From positions 9,297 to 73,296 of the forward strand of contig JBBQTI010000017.1 of the NCBI GenBank assembly GCA_038213435.1: DNA of 64,000 bases, given 5' to 3'. How positions within the stretch are numbered: position 1 is the first letter of the stretch; every line of letters begins with the position of its first letter. The position numbers and the translations under genes are program-made. Below are positions 25,780 through 34,597 of the stretch, piece after piece. The notes under the pieces were generated by a model. That model was not told the origin of the DNA and did no database searches. It saw only the letters and a list, made by a program, of their open reading frames with translations. This DNA comes from PALSA-610 sp038213435. GTDB lineage: Bacteria; Actinomycetota; Acidimicrobiia; IMCC26256; PALSA-610.

Positions 25780-27872
25780 GGCGTCGCATGCCCCTCGCGC
25801 GGCGCATCGGGCTCGGGCTGGCCGCGACCGCCGCGGTCTTCGGCGCGTCGGTCTTCACGAGCGCGCCCAGAACGTCGGCGCAGGAAAGCACCACGTCCGT
25901 ACCGAGCGCCCCGCCCCTGCCGGTCGGCCTGAGCCTTGTCAGCCAGACCACTTGGGTACCCCTCCGCCAGACGTTCACGATGAAGTTGCACATCGATGAT
26001 CCGGCACTCGCGGCGAGTTCCGGTGCGGCGATCGCGATCCGCGTCCACCAATCAACGACGTCACGCAGCGGATTCGACGAGGTGATCGCGAACCGGAACC
26101 TGGGAGGCACGCTCTACGTGCCGAACCAGATCAGCGTCGCGTCCCTCCGTCGCGACCGGAACCGCGACGTCTCGATCGAGTTCGGTCTTCCCGGTTCGGG
26201 AATACGCCCGACGATTGCCATCAATCGCCCGGGCGTCTATCCCGTCGAAGTACAGCTGGTGAACACGGGCGTGGCGTCCGGATCGTTCGTGACCTGGCTC
26301 GTCGCCGTCGACGCCCGCGCGTCGAAGCCGATCGAAGAGAAGCTGTCCGTGTCGTTCGTATGGCAAGCCATTGCCGACCCGATCACCCTCCCGGACGGCA
26401 CCGACGATCCAGACGTTGTCGCCGAGATGAAACCGGGAGGCCGGCTCGATCGGGTCGCGACGCTCCTCGCCCGCGCCTCGGGACTCCGCATGTCGCTCGC
26501 GATCGGCCCGGAGACCGCCGAGGCCTGGAAGCGGCTCGGACGCCGCAATCCCGCGGTCGCCGCGTCGTTCGCACGCGTGCGCGCCGCCGCGCGGCAGTCC
26601 ACCACCCAGATCCTCCCGACCACGTACGTGCCGATCGACGCGGCGGCGCTCGAGGCGGCCGGCCTCGGGGGGTACCTGACCGGGGAGTACGCGGCGGGCA
26701 CGAGCGCCCTGCGCTCGGCCCTCGGCGCGAGGCCGCCGACCTCGGTGCAATCCGCGTTCATCGATCCCTCGCCGACGAGCGACACCGCCGTCAACGCGCT
26801 CCGGCAAATGCTCATCGACCGCGTGGCGGTGCGCGACCAGGCGCTCATCCCGGTCAACCATCCGTTCACCCCCGCACAGGCGTTCGTCCTCGAAACCACT
26901 GGCGGCGCGTCACGCGCAGTCGCGACGGCGCCGTTCATCGAGGATCTGTTCAACGGTTCCGATTCGAGCGCGTTGCGGGCCGAACGGATCATCGCCGCCC
27001 TGGCCGAAGTCGCGTACGAAACACCGTCGATCCCGCGCGGGATCGTGATCGCACCGCCCGCGCGCTGGACTCCCGACCTCAACACGCTGGCGATAGTCGT
27101 CGCCGCATTGCGCTCACTCCCGCTGATCCAGCCGGCGACGCTCGACGACCTGCTCGCGACGATCTCGAACGAACAGGCGCTCGGGACCGGCGTCCAACGC
27201 CGGCTGGTTCCGGCAGTACCCGCGCCCATACCCGTGGTCGCGGACGAGTACCAGACCGCCGCGAACGAGCTGTCGGCGTTTCGTGACGTGGTCGGCGCCC
27301 GAGATCCTGTCGTCGTCCGAGGCGAGGCGGCTCTCCTCACCACGCTGTCGACGAGCATCTCGCGCGAACGCGCCCACGCCGAGCTGGCCAAGATCGACGA
27401 AGCCGTGCATGCGTTCGCCGCGGGTGTCACGGCGGACGAGAAGCGCATCACGCTCACATCTCGTCGTGCGGCTGTGCCGTTGAGCTTCGAGAACAATCTC
27501 AAACCGGCGCGCGACGTCACCGTGCGGGTGCACCTCGAGAGCACGAAGATGCTCTTCCCCGACGGTCCCGACCAGACGAGCACCCTGAAGCCCGGGAGCA
27601 ACACGATCCGCTTCAACGTCGAGGCTCGCGCCTCCGGCACCTTCCCGATGACGATCCGCGTCACCTCGCAGAACGGCCGGCTCGCGTTCGGCGCTCCGGT
27701 ACGCGTGACGGTTCGATCGGCCGTCTTCGGCGGTTGGGCCGTAGGGGTGACGGTCGCCGCGCTCGTCTTCCTCGCCGGTTGGTGGGCGAACCATCTCCGG
27801 CGCACCCGGCGGAGCCGGCGGAGCCGGCGGCTCGCGAAATCACCCGCGAATTCACCCGCGCCCGCGACGTGA
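25776..27872 (+). CDS. DUF6049 family secreted membrane-anchored protein
   Basis: A 698-residue protein with a signal peptide (MRRRMPLARRIGLGLAATAA, cleavage near SAQ), a long extracytoplasmic region and a single C-terminal helix (AVGVTVAALVFLAGWWA) followed by an Arg-rich tail. It corresponds by position and architecture to the large secreted protein always encoded before murJ in actinobacteria (Rv3909 in M. tuberculosis). Its last 120 residues have Ig-like beta strands. Function is not established; linkage to murJ suggests cell-wall assembly. Its GTG start overlaps the acetyltransferase stop, and murJ begins 18 bases after its own stop. Confidence 0.8.
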   Translation: MRRRMPLARRIGLGLAATAAVFGASVFTSAPRTSAQESTTSVPSAPPLPVGLSLVSQTTWVPLRQTFTMKLHIDDPALAASSGAAIAIRVHQSTTSRSGFDEVIANRNLGGTLYVPNQISVASLRRDRNRDVSIEFGLPGSGIRPTIAINRPGVYPVEVQLVNTGVASGSFVTWLVAVDARASKPIEEKLSVSFVWQAIADPITLPDGTDDPDVVAEMKPGGRLDRVATLLARASGLRMSLAIGPETAEAWKRLGRRNPAVAASFARVRAAARQSTTQILPTTYVPIDAAALEAAGLGGYLTGEYAAGTSALRSALGARPPTSVQSAFIDPSPTSDTAVNALRQMLIDRVAVRDQALIPVNHPFTPAQAFVLETTGGASRAVATAPFIEDLFNGSDSSALRAERIIAALAEVAYETPSIPRGIVIAPPARWTPDLNTLAIVVAALRSLPLIQPATLDDLLATISNEQALGTGVQRRLVPAVPAPIPVVADEYQTAANELSAFRDVVGARDPVVVRGEAALLTTLSTSISRERAHAELAKIDEAVHAFAAGVTADEKRITLTSRRAAVPLSFENNLKPARDVTVRVHLESTKMLFPDGPDQTSTLKPGSNTIRFNVEARASGTFPMTIRVTSQNGRLAFGAPVRVTVRSAVFGGWAVGVTVAALVFLAGWWANHLRRTRRSRRSRRLAKSPANSPAPAT

Positions 27873-27890
27873 GCTCGACGTGAGCTCGAT

Positions 27891-29567
27891 GTGAGCGATG
27901 ACACCACCGGCGACACGACCGGCGACACGACCGGCGACACCCGCGCGCCGATCGACGATCACAGCCGGAGCCGAGCCGTACTCGCCCGCTCGAGCGCCGC
28001 GGTCGCCGCCGGCACGCTGCTGTCGCGGCTGACCGGGCTGCTGCGGGTCGTCGTGCTCGCGGCTGCGATCGGTAAGGCATCGCTCGCCGACACCTACAAC
28101 CTCGCGAACATCACGCCCAACATCGTCTACGAGCTCCTGGTCGGCGGCGTGCTCGCCGCGACCTTGGTACCGGTGTTCGTCGACCAGCTCGAACGACGCG
28201 ACGACAGCTCCACGTCAGCCGTCTTCACGGTCACGCTGACCGCACTCGTGCTCTTCACCGCGGTGACGATGGCGCTGTCGCCGTTCCTCGCGCGGCTGTT
28301 CGTGCTCCGCGAGCACAGCCCCGATCGGGCGGCGCAGCTGCACGTGTTGACCGTGCTGGTCCTTTGCTTCGTTCCGCAGATGGTCTTCTACGGCTTCACG
28401 ACGCTTGCCAGCGCGCTCCTCAACGCCCGCCGGCGATTCGTCGCCGCCGCGTTCGCGCCCGTACTGAACAACGTTGTCGTGATCGTCGCACTGCTCGTCT
28501 TCGCGTTCCGGACGTCCGGCCGTCACCGAGCGATCACCGAGGTCGCCCGCGTTCGCAACGATCTCGGTCTTCTCCTGCTCCTCGGCATCGGAACCAGCGC
28601 GGGGATAATCGCCATGGCCGGCGTCCTCGTGCCGGCCGTGGTCCGTGCAGGTTTTCGGCTCCGGTTCGTTCTTGCCTGGCGCGATCCCGCGATCCGAACC
28701 ATTCTCCGGCTGTCGGGTTGGACCGCGGGATACGTCGTCACGAACCAGCTCGCGCAGCTGTTCGTATTGGTGCTTGCCAACAACTCGACGGGGAACGTTT
28801 CCGCGTACGTCTACGCCTTCACGTTCTACGTCGTCCCGCACGGGCTCCTGGCTGTCTCGATCATGACCACGATGACGCCGAATCTCGCGCGACTGGCGCG
28901 TGCCGGCGATCGCGAAGGTATGCGCCGCGAGTTCGGGCTCGGGCTGCGCTACATCGTGGTGCTCGTTCTTCCAGCCTCGGTGTTGTTCGCAGTGCTCGCC
29001 CAACCGATGCTCGGCGTGATCGTGCGCCATCAGTTCACCGCGCACGACGCGGTGGTGACCGCGGACACCCTGCAAGCGTTCGCGCTCAGCCTCGTTCCCT
29101 TTTCCGTGTACCTCTACGCGATGCGCGCGTTCTACGCCCTGCAGGACACCCGCACGCCCTTCGTGCTCAACGCGTTCGAGAACGGAATGAATGTCGTGCT
29201 CGCGATCGTGCTGTTCCCCCACCTGGGCGTCCAGGGCCTGGCGCTCGCCTGGAGCGGCGCGTATCTCGTCGCCGCCATCGGCGCGCTCGTGGTCCTGCGG
29301 CGCCGTATCGGCGGCATCCCCGACGCGACCGGAGCGCGATCGTCGGTGCGCGCCGCCCTCGCCGTGCTGGCGCTGGCGGCCGTCGCCGCTCCGGTCGCGG
29401 GCGCGATCGGACGCTCGTCGCCCGCCGTGGCGTTGCTGGCGACGGCGGCCGCGGCTATAGCCGGCACCCTCGTATACATCATCGGTCTCGCCGCCCTGCG
29501 CTCCGAGGAGCTCGCCTCGCTCGTAGGCTTGGTGCGGCGGCGCGGCGCATCCCCGTCCGGCGTGTAA
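27891..29567 (+). CDS. murJ: Lipid II flippase MurJ
   Basis: A 558-residue MATE-like membrane protein with about 14 helices. Typical MurJ signatures are AAGTLLSRLTGLLRVVVLAAAIG, DTYNLANITPNIVYELLVGGVLAA and the conserved Arg/Asp of the central cavity region (LERRDDSSTSAVF). It flips lipid II across the membrane for peptidoglycan synthesis. Before the first helix is a soluble head with three exact 12-bp repeats encoding TTGD units. The cytoplasmic pseudokinase-like tail of mycobacterial MurJ is missing. GTG starts it, following a row of GTG/TGA overlaps. Confidence 0.95.
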   Translation: MSDDTTGDTTGDTTGDTRAPIDDHSRSRAVLARSSAAVAAGTLLSRLTGLLRVVVLAAAIGKASLADTYNLANITPNIVYELLVGGVLAATLVPVFVDQLERRDDSSTSAVFTVTLTALVLFTAVTMALSPFLARLFVLREHSPDRAAQLHVLTVLVLCFVPQMVFYGFTTLASALLNARRRFVAAAFAPVLNNVVVIVALLVFAFRTSGRHRAITEVARVRNDLGLLLLLGIGTSAGIIAMAGVLVPAVVRAGFRLRFVLAWRDPAIRTILRLSGWTAGYVVTNQLAQLFVLVLANNSTGNVSAYVYAFTFYVVPHGLLAVSIMTTMTPNLARLARAGDREGMRREFGLGLRYIVVLVLPASVLFAVLAQPMLGVIVRHQFTAHDAVVTADTLQAFALSLVPFSVYLYAMRAFYALQDTRTPFVLNAFENGMNVVLAIVLFPHLGVQGLALAWSGAYLVAAIGALVVLRRRIGGIPDATGARSSVRAALAVLALAAVAAPVAGAIGRSSPAVALLATAAAAIAGTLVYIIGLAALRSEELASLVGLVRRRGASPSGV

Positions 29568-29645
29568 CCATGGGCGTGTAACCATCAGCATGGCGCCGGG
29601 ATCCAAGGCGAGGCTCGTCGTGCAGAACACAACCGAGGAGGGCGC

Positions 29646-30485
29646 ATGCCTGTTCGCATCGTGACCGACAGCGCGTGCGATCTCCCGGAGGCGATCTGCG
29701 CGGAGCTCGGCGTCGAGGTCGTGCCGCTCACCATCCGCTTCGGCGATCGCGAGTACGTCGACCGCAAGGAGCTGAGCATCGACGCGTTCTGGCGCGAGCT
29801 CGCGGCCTCGCCCGTGCTGCCCGAGACGGCTGCGCCCTCCGTCGGGGCGTTCGAGGAGACGTTCCGTCGCCTGAGCGAGGAAGGGGCAAGCGCGATCGTC
29901 TGCATCAACCTGTCCGCCCGGCTGTCGGCGACGATGCAATCGGCGCAGGTCGCAGCCAAGGCGCTCGACGGCACGACGCCCATCGAGATCATCGACTCGT
30001 TGAGCGCGTCGATGGGTATCGGCAACCTCGTGCTCCATGCGGCGCGGCGCGCTCGTGCCGGCGCATCGCTCGAGGAGATCGTGCGCGAGGTGAACGCGCG
30101 GCGGGAGCGCGAGCACGTCTTCGCGACGCTCGACACGCTCGAGTACTTGCGCAAGGGCGGTCGCATCGGAGGTGCACAAGCGCTGCTCGGCTCGATGCTG
30201 TCGATCAAACCGATCATCAGCGTGATCGACGGCACGGTCGAGCCGGCCGGGCGGGTTCGCACCCGTTCCAAGGCGTTGCGCTTCCTCGTCGACCAGATCC
30301 CGGTCGGGAAGGTCGAGCTCATCAGCGTGCTGCACGCCAACGCTCCCGACCTCGACGAGTTCCTCGCGATGCTCGAGCCGGCCGTGCCCGACGCCGAGGT
30401 GACGGTCGGCTCGATCGGCCCCGTCATCGGTGTTCACACCGGCCCGCGGGTCATGGGAATCGCTTGGATCGATCGGCAGGACTGA
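29646..30485 (+). CDS. DegV family fatty-acid-binding protein
   Basis: A 279-residue DegV protein. The start MPVRIVTDSACDLPEAICAE is preceded by GAGGAGGG. The TDSxCDL motif and the later TLEYLRKGGRIGGAQALLGSMLSIKPI are the family's landmarks. DegV/FakB proteins bind a fatty acid and present it to a kinase (FakA) for phosphorylation and entry into phospholipids. No fakA is in the window. It intervenes between murJ and the sigma-factor gene; in mycobacteria these are adjacent, so degV is an extra gene at this place. Confidence 0.92.
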   Translation: MPVRIVTDSACDLPEAICAELGVEVVPLTIRFGDREYVDRKELSIDAFWRELAASPVLPETAAPSVGAFEETFRRLSEEGASAIVCINLSARLSATMQSAQVAAKALDGTTPIEIIDSLSASMGIGNLVLHAARRARAGASLEEIVREVNARREREHVFATLDTLEYLRKGGRIGGAQALLGSMLSIKPIISVIDGTVEPAGRVRTRSKALRFLVDQIPVGKVELISVLHANAPDLDEFLAMLEPAVPDAEVTVGSIGPVIGVHTGPRVMGIAWIDRQD

Positions 30486-30494
30486 ACGTCGTCG

Positions 30495-31061
30495 GTGCGG
30501 GACGACGCTGACGACGAAGTTCTGGCCCGGCGGGCGGCCGATGGTGACAGTGGGGCGCTCGACGCACTGTTGCGAAACCACATCGCGCTGGTGCACGGCG
30601 TGTGTCGGAGAATTCTCGGTAATCCCGACGATGCGCTCGACGCCACCCAGGAAGCGCTCATCTCGATCGCGCGCAAGATCGGGTCGTTCGACGGCCGCGC
30701 CAAATTCTCGACCTGGGTGTACCGCGTGGCCTCGAACGCGGCGCTCGACGAAGCGCGCCGGCGCGCTCGGCGTCCCGTCCCGCTCGAGAACCTGCCGGAG
30801 ACCGGCCGGAGAACCCACGCGGCGGCGACCGACGCCGGGAGCGTCGACCGTCTCGACGTCGACGCCGCGCTCGCCCAGCTGACTCCCGAGTATCGGGCGG
30901 CGGTCGCGCTACGCGATCTCGTGGGCATGGATTACGCGGAGATCGGCGACGTGCTGGGCATCCCCCCCGGCACCGTCCGTTCGCGCATCTCTCGGGGCCG
31001 CGCGGCGCTCGCGGATCTCCTCGGGAACCGGGAGACCCCGTCCGAGCATCCAACTGCCTGA
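30495..31061 (+). CDS. sigM: ECF RNA polymerase sigma factor (SigM-like)
   Basis: A 188-residue extracytoplasmic-function sigma factor starting at GTG. Region 2 reads NPDDALDATQEALISIARKIGSFDGRAKFSTWVYRVASNAALDEARRR, split here by no gap, and region 4 reads LTPEYRAAVALRDLVGMDYAEIGDVLGIPPGTVRSRISRGRAAL. Position between murJ and trxB and the following anti-sigma gene correspond to sigM of mycobacteria, which responds to envelope and oxidative stress. It should direct RNA polymerase to envelope or redox genes, perhaps including this cluster. The symbol rests on synteny. Confidence 0.88.
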   Translation: MRDDADDEVLARRAADGDSGALDALLRNHIALVHGVCRRILGNPDDALDATQEALISIARKIGSFDGRAKFSTWVYRVASNAALDEARRRARRPVPLENLPETGRRTHAAATDAGSVDRLDVDAALAQLTPEYRAAVALRDLVGMDYAEIGDVLGIPPGTVRSRISRGRAALADLLGNRETPSEHPTA

Positions 31062-31066
31062 GGCCC

Positions 31067-31924
31067 ATGGACAACCACACATCTCCCCTCCAACCTGATC
31101 AGCTCGACGAGCTCCTTTCCGCCGAGCTCGACGGCGAGCTCGCCGCGGCTGCGCTCGACCTCGGTATGAGCACCGACGACGCGGCTGCGCGCCTTCGCTC
31201 GACTCCGGGCACCGCGGAACGCCGCGCCGCGCTCGCCGCTGCTCGCGACCGGCTGAGCGAACCCCCCGAGATCGAGGAACTGCTCGCCGCCCGACTCCGC
31301 GCGAAGGCCGTCCGTGCTGCCGAAGAGGACAACGCGACACGACACGGGGACCGCAGGGATCGCCAACGCCGGCTCGTCCTCGCTGCAGGTGGGCTCGCGG
31401 CCGCGATCGCCGCGGTCGTCGGGATCGCGGCAGGGTTGAGCGGCAGCCGATCCGATACGAACACCGCCGGCGCCAAGCGAGCAGCCGGTACGTCGACCCC
31501 CGACAAGTCGGCGACGGCCGACGGCAGCACGCCGGCACCGTCGTCTGCCCTCGGCCCCTTCTCGAACGTTCACGAGCTCGCACTGGCCGCGGTCTCCCAC
31601 GCCGCTACCTCGAGCCCGGCCCTCGATACCACCGGAGCCAGCGGATTCGGCGTCCAGAAGCCGGCCGGGCAGGCCGAGCAGGCCGAGCCGGGCGCTCCCG
31701 CCGCGAATAGCTCCCGTACGCAGTCGGTCGACCGGGCCACGAGTGGTCGCGGCGCGTGCGCGGCTCCCCCGCAGCTCTCGCTCGGCGGCGCGCCGGTGCT
31801 GCGCGCGACGGCGACCTTGTCGGGCAAGCCGGTGGTCGTCCTCGTGTTCGCCGGCGCCCGCGAGCACACTGTGGTTGTCGAAGACACCAACTGCACCCTC
31901 CTGAACGTCCAGATGCTGAGCTGA
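31067..31924 (+). CDS. Membrane anti-sigma factor-like protein
   Basis: A 285-residue protein placed five bases after the sigma-factor gene. Residues 1-95 are a soluble, Ala/Glu-rich helical region (QLDELLSAELDGELAAAALDL), residues about 102-122 a single membrane helix (RLVLAAGGLAAAIAAVVGIAAGL), and the rest an Ala/Ser/Thr-rich external domain with Cys in GRGACAAPP and DTNCTLL. This layout matches anti-sigma factors, with the N-terminal region binding sigma inside the cell. No HxxxCxxC zinc motif is present. Assignment rests on architecture and on position, as for the sigM anti-sigma gene in mycobacteria. Confidence 0.75.
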   Translation: MDNHTSPLQPDQLDELLSAELDGELAAAALDLGMSTDDAAARLRSTPGTAERRAALAAARDRLSEPPEIEELLAARLRAKAVRAAEEDNATRHGDRRDRQRRLVLAAGGLAAAIAAVVGIAAGLSGSRSDTNTAGAKRAAGTSTPDKSATADGSTPAPSSALGPFSNVHELALAAVSHAATSSPALDTTGASGFGVQKPAGQAEQAEPGAPAANSSRTQSVDRATSGRGACAAPPQLSLGGAPVLRATATLSGKPVVVLVFAGAREHTVVVEDTNCTLLNVQMLS

Positions 31925-31989
31925 CCGGCCCGGGTCACGACCGTCGCGGCATGTACGCTGGCGGGCCGGGGAAGAGCCGAGGGACTCGA

Positions 31990-32265
31990 GTGAGCGACTG
32001 GACCACCGAAGCGACCGACGTGATCGAGCGAACCGTCGCGATGGCGCGCGACCGAACCGTCGAGCCCGCGCGCGCGATCTCGCGTGCGATCGTCTACGGG
32101 CTGTTCGCCGCGCTCGTCGCGCTGCCCGCGGCCGTGATGTTGACCCTCGGCGCCTTCCGGGGCCTCGTACTGCTCGAACAGGGCTACACCTGGGCCGCCT
32201 GGGTCACGCTCGGCGGAATCTTCGTGCTCGCCGGTGCGTTCTCCTGGACCAGACGAAATCCCTGA
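31990..32265 (+). CDS. Small two-helix membrane protein
   Basis: A 91-residue protein starting at GTG with GAGGGA nine bases upstream. After an acidic-basic head it has two hydrophobic helices, AIVYGLFAALVALPAAVMLTLGAF and TWAAWVTLGGIFVLAGAFSW, and ends in a short Arg-rich tail. It lies between the anti-sigma gene and trxB, 34 bases before the latter. I do not recognise a family, though a small phage-holin-like or envelope protein is possible. An alternative ATG at 31951 would add 13 residues. Confidence 0.65.
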   Translation: MSDWTTEATDVIERTVAMARDRTVEPARAISRAIVYGLFAALVALPAAVMLTLGAFRGLVLLEQGYTWAAWVTLGGIFVLAGAFSWTRRNP

Positions 32266-32299
32266 TCAGACCCTCCGGCCACGAACGGAAACGACTGCA

Positions 32300-33265
32300 A
32301 TGAGCGCGCGCGACGTCATCATCATCGGATCCGGGCCGGCGGGACTCACGGCCGCGATCTACACCGCGCGGGCAAATCTGAAGCCGCTGGTCGTCGAGGG
32401 GTTGCAGGCCGGCGGCCAGCTCATGCTGACGACCGACGTCGAGAACTACCCGGGCTTCCCCGATGGCGTCATCGGCCCCGACCTCATGGCGAAGTTCCGC
32501 GAGCAGGCGGAACGATTCGGTGCGGAGTTCGTCACCGCCGATGTCGAGGAGGTCGACCTCTCGAGCACGCCTCTGCGCGTCCGGGTCAGCGGGCGCGACG
32601 AACTGGCGAGAGCGGTGATCGTCGCCACCGGCGCGCAGGCCCGGATGCTGGGCCTGTCGACCGAGCAGAGCCTGCTGGGTCGCGGCGTTTCCACGTGCGC
32701 CACCTGTGACGGATTCTTCTTCCGAGGTCATGACATCGCAGTCGTCGGCGGCGGCGACTCGGCGATCGAGGAGGCGAACTTCCTCACGAAGTTCGCCGAC
32801 AAGGTCACGCTCGTGCACCGCCGCAAGGAGCTCCGCGCGTCGAAGATCATGCAAGACCGCGCGTTCGCGAATCCGAAGATCGAGTTTCGCTGGAACAGCC
32901 GGGTCACAGGCGTGAAGGGCAGCGGTCGCGTCGAAGCGTTGGAATTGCGCGACGTCGAGACCGGCGCCGACAGCGAACTCGCCGTGACGGGCTTGTTCGT
33001 CGCGATCGGTCACGATCCGAACACCAAGCTCTTCGCGGGCCAGCTCGACCTCGACGACGGCGGATACGTCGTGACCGTGCCCGGCTCGACCGTGACGTCG
33101 GTGCCCGGGGTCTTCGCCGCGGGCGACGTCCAGGACCACGTTTACCGGCAGGCCGTCACCGCGGCCGGCTCCGGCTGTATGGCGGCGCTCGAGACCGAGC
33201 GCTACCTCGAGACCCTCGGCGACGTGACCACGGCTGCCGGGGACAGAAAGGTACCCCGTGTCTGA
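32300..33265 (+). CDS. trxB: Thioredoxin reductase
   Basis: A 321-residue flavoenzyme. FAD-binding GSGPAGLTAAIYTARA is at the N terminus; the redox-active CATC lies in RGVSTCATCDGFFF, followed by the NADPH-binding VVGGGDSAIEEANFL and the terminal FAD contact GVFAAGDVQD. It uses NADPH to reduce thioredoxin in the cytoplasm. It overlaps trxA by eight bases, which couples expression of the pair. Position downstream of the sigma factor matches the mycobacterial cluster, where the stress sigma factor is tied to redox control. Confidence 0.97.
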   Translation: MSARDVIIIGSGPAGLTAAIYTARANLKPLVVEGLQAGGQLMLTTDVENYPGFPDGVIGPDLMAKFREQAERFGAEFVTADVEEVDLSSTPLRVRVSGRDELARAVIVATGAQARMLGLSTEQSLLGRGVSTCATCDGFFFRGHDIAVVGGGDSAIEEANFLTKFADKVTLVHRRKELRASKIMQDRAFANPKIEFRWNSRVTGVKGSGRVEALELRDVETGADSELAVTGLFVAIGHDPNTKLFAGQLDLDDGGYVVTVPGSTVTSVPGVFAAGDVQDHVYRQAVTAAGSGCMAALETERYLETLGDVTTAAGDRKVPRV

Positions 33266-33587
33266 CGGTATTCTGACGCTCACCGATGCGACGTTCGACG
33301 AGAGCATCGGCGCCGCCGATACGCCGATCCTCGTCGACTTCTGGGCTGAGTGGTGTGGGCCGTGCAAGATGATCGCACCCGTGCTGGAAGCGATCGCCAA
33401 AGAACACCCGGGACGCATCCAGATCGCGAAGCTCAACGTCGACGACAACCCGAACGTTGCGCGGCGCTACGAGGTCATGAGCATCCCGACGCTGTTGGTC
33501 ATCGCGGACGGTGAGGTGAAGAAGCGTCTCGTGGGCGCCAAGGGTAAGCCGCAGCTGCTCGAGGAGCTCGCCGAGTTCATCGATTGA
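33258..33587 (+). CDS. trxA: Thioredoxin
   Basis: A 109-residue thioredoxin with the active site WCGPC in ILVDFWAEWCGPCKMIAP and the cis-proline segment MSIPTLLVI. It starts at GTG inside the end of trxB. It reduces disulfides in the cytoplasm using electrons from TrxB. Its TGA overlaps the TTG start of the following peptidoglycan-binding gene, so three genes in a row are translationally linked. Confidence 0.97.
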   Translation: MSDGILTLTDATFDESIGAADTPILVDFWAEWCGPCKMIAPVLEAIAKEHPGRIQIAKLNVDDNPNVARRYEVMSIPTLLVIADGEVKKRLVGAKGKPQLLEELAEFID

Positions 33588-34597
33588 CCGGTTTCGTGGT
33601 GCTTCGGCGGAGTGACCGTGGCAGCGCGGTCCGCGACCTCAGCACGCGGCTCGGGTTACGGCTTCGCTCGCACCCCGCGGCGCACGACGTCTTCGACGAC
33701 ACGCTCGAGGCGGCGGTGCGCGCGTTCCAGCAACAGCGGGGACTGCGGGTCGACGGCATCTGCGGCCCCGAGACGTGGGGTGCGCTCATCGAGAGCGGCT
33801 TCCTGCTCGGCGACCGCCTTCTGTATCTGTCCGGCGACATGCTGCGGGGCGACGACGTCGCCGAGCTCCAGCGTCGCTTGAACGCGCTCGGCTTCGACGC
33901 GGGACGCGAAGACGGCATCCTCGGGCCTGAGACCGAGTCCGCCTTGCGCCAGTTCCAGCGAAACGCAGGCGCGACGGCCGACGGCGTTTGCGGACCCGCC
34001 ACCTTGGAAGCGATGGCCCGCGTGAGTGGTCTCGCGGCCGGCTCGGTGGCCAGCGTGCGCGAACGAGAAGACCTCCGCCGCTCGCCTCTACGGCTCGACG
34101 GCCTGCGCGTGTTCCTGGTCGCCGAGCCCGCGATGGGTGCACTCGCTCACGCGGTCGCCCGCGCGATGGGCAACCTCGGCGGGGTGGTCGGTCTCGACAC
34201 CTCAGGGGACGACGCGAGCGTGCTTACCACGGAGGCCAACCGGTTCCGGGCGGGCGCGTTCGTCGCGCTCACGAACAGCGGCGAACCCGGCGTGCGTTGC
34301 GCCTACTTCGCCAGCCGATCGTTCCGCTCGGAAGGCGGGCTCTGCCTCGCGTTGCGGTTGACGGAGGCGCTGCGCTCGATACGCGACGACGTCGACGAGC
34401 CGATCGGTCGCACCTACCGGTTTCTCCGCGAGACGCGCATGACTGCGGTCGTCTGCGAGCTCGTGGGCCGCGATCACGCCGACGCGCGGGCAATGCTCAC
34501 CGCCGGGCTCCCCGACGTGGCGAAAGCGCTGGTCGAGGGTTTCCGCCGCGGGCTGGAGGAACCGCGAGTCGAGGAACCTCCCGGCCGCCTTTCCTAG
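33584..34597 (+). CDS. CwlM-like peptidoglycan-binding, amidase-fold protein
   Basis: A 337-residue protein with two peptidoglycan-binding-1 repeats (residues 8-72 and 84-150; GLRVDGICGPETWGAL and GREDGILGPETESAL) and a C-terminal amidase-3-like domain (about 170-325). The domain keeps its fold markers (FLRETRMTAVVCELVG) but lacks the usual zinc His and Glu: the first strand reads VFLVAEPAMGALAHA and the second ligand site reads VALTNSGEP. It is cytoplasmic, with no signal peptide. By position it equals mycobacterial CwlM, which regulates MurA and MurJ instead of cutting peptidoglycan. TTG at 33584 or GTG at 33596 may be the start. Confidence 0.85.
   Translation: MTGFVVLRRSDRGSAVRDLSTRLGLRLRSHPAAHDVFDDTLEAAVRAFQQQRGLRVDGICGPETWGALIESGFLLGDRLLYLSGDMLRGDDVAELQRRLNALGFDAGREDGILGPETESALRQFQRNAGATADGVCGPATLEAMARVSGLAAGSVASVREREDLRRSPLRLDGLRVFLVAEPAMGALAHAVARAMGNLGGVVGLDTSGDDASVLTTEANRFRAGAFVALTNSGEPGVRCAYFASRSFRSEGGLCLALRLTEALRSIRDDVDEPIGRTYRFLRETRMTAVVCELVGRDHADARAMLTAGLPDVAKALVEGFRRGLEEPRVEEPPGRLS

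Noticed and set aside
28215..30818. An 867-codon minus-strand frame across murJ, degV and sigM
   Set aside because: Three well-recognised plus-strand genes cover it, and it has no family motif or ribosome site.
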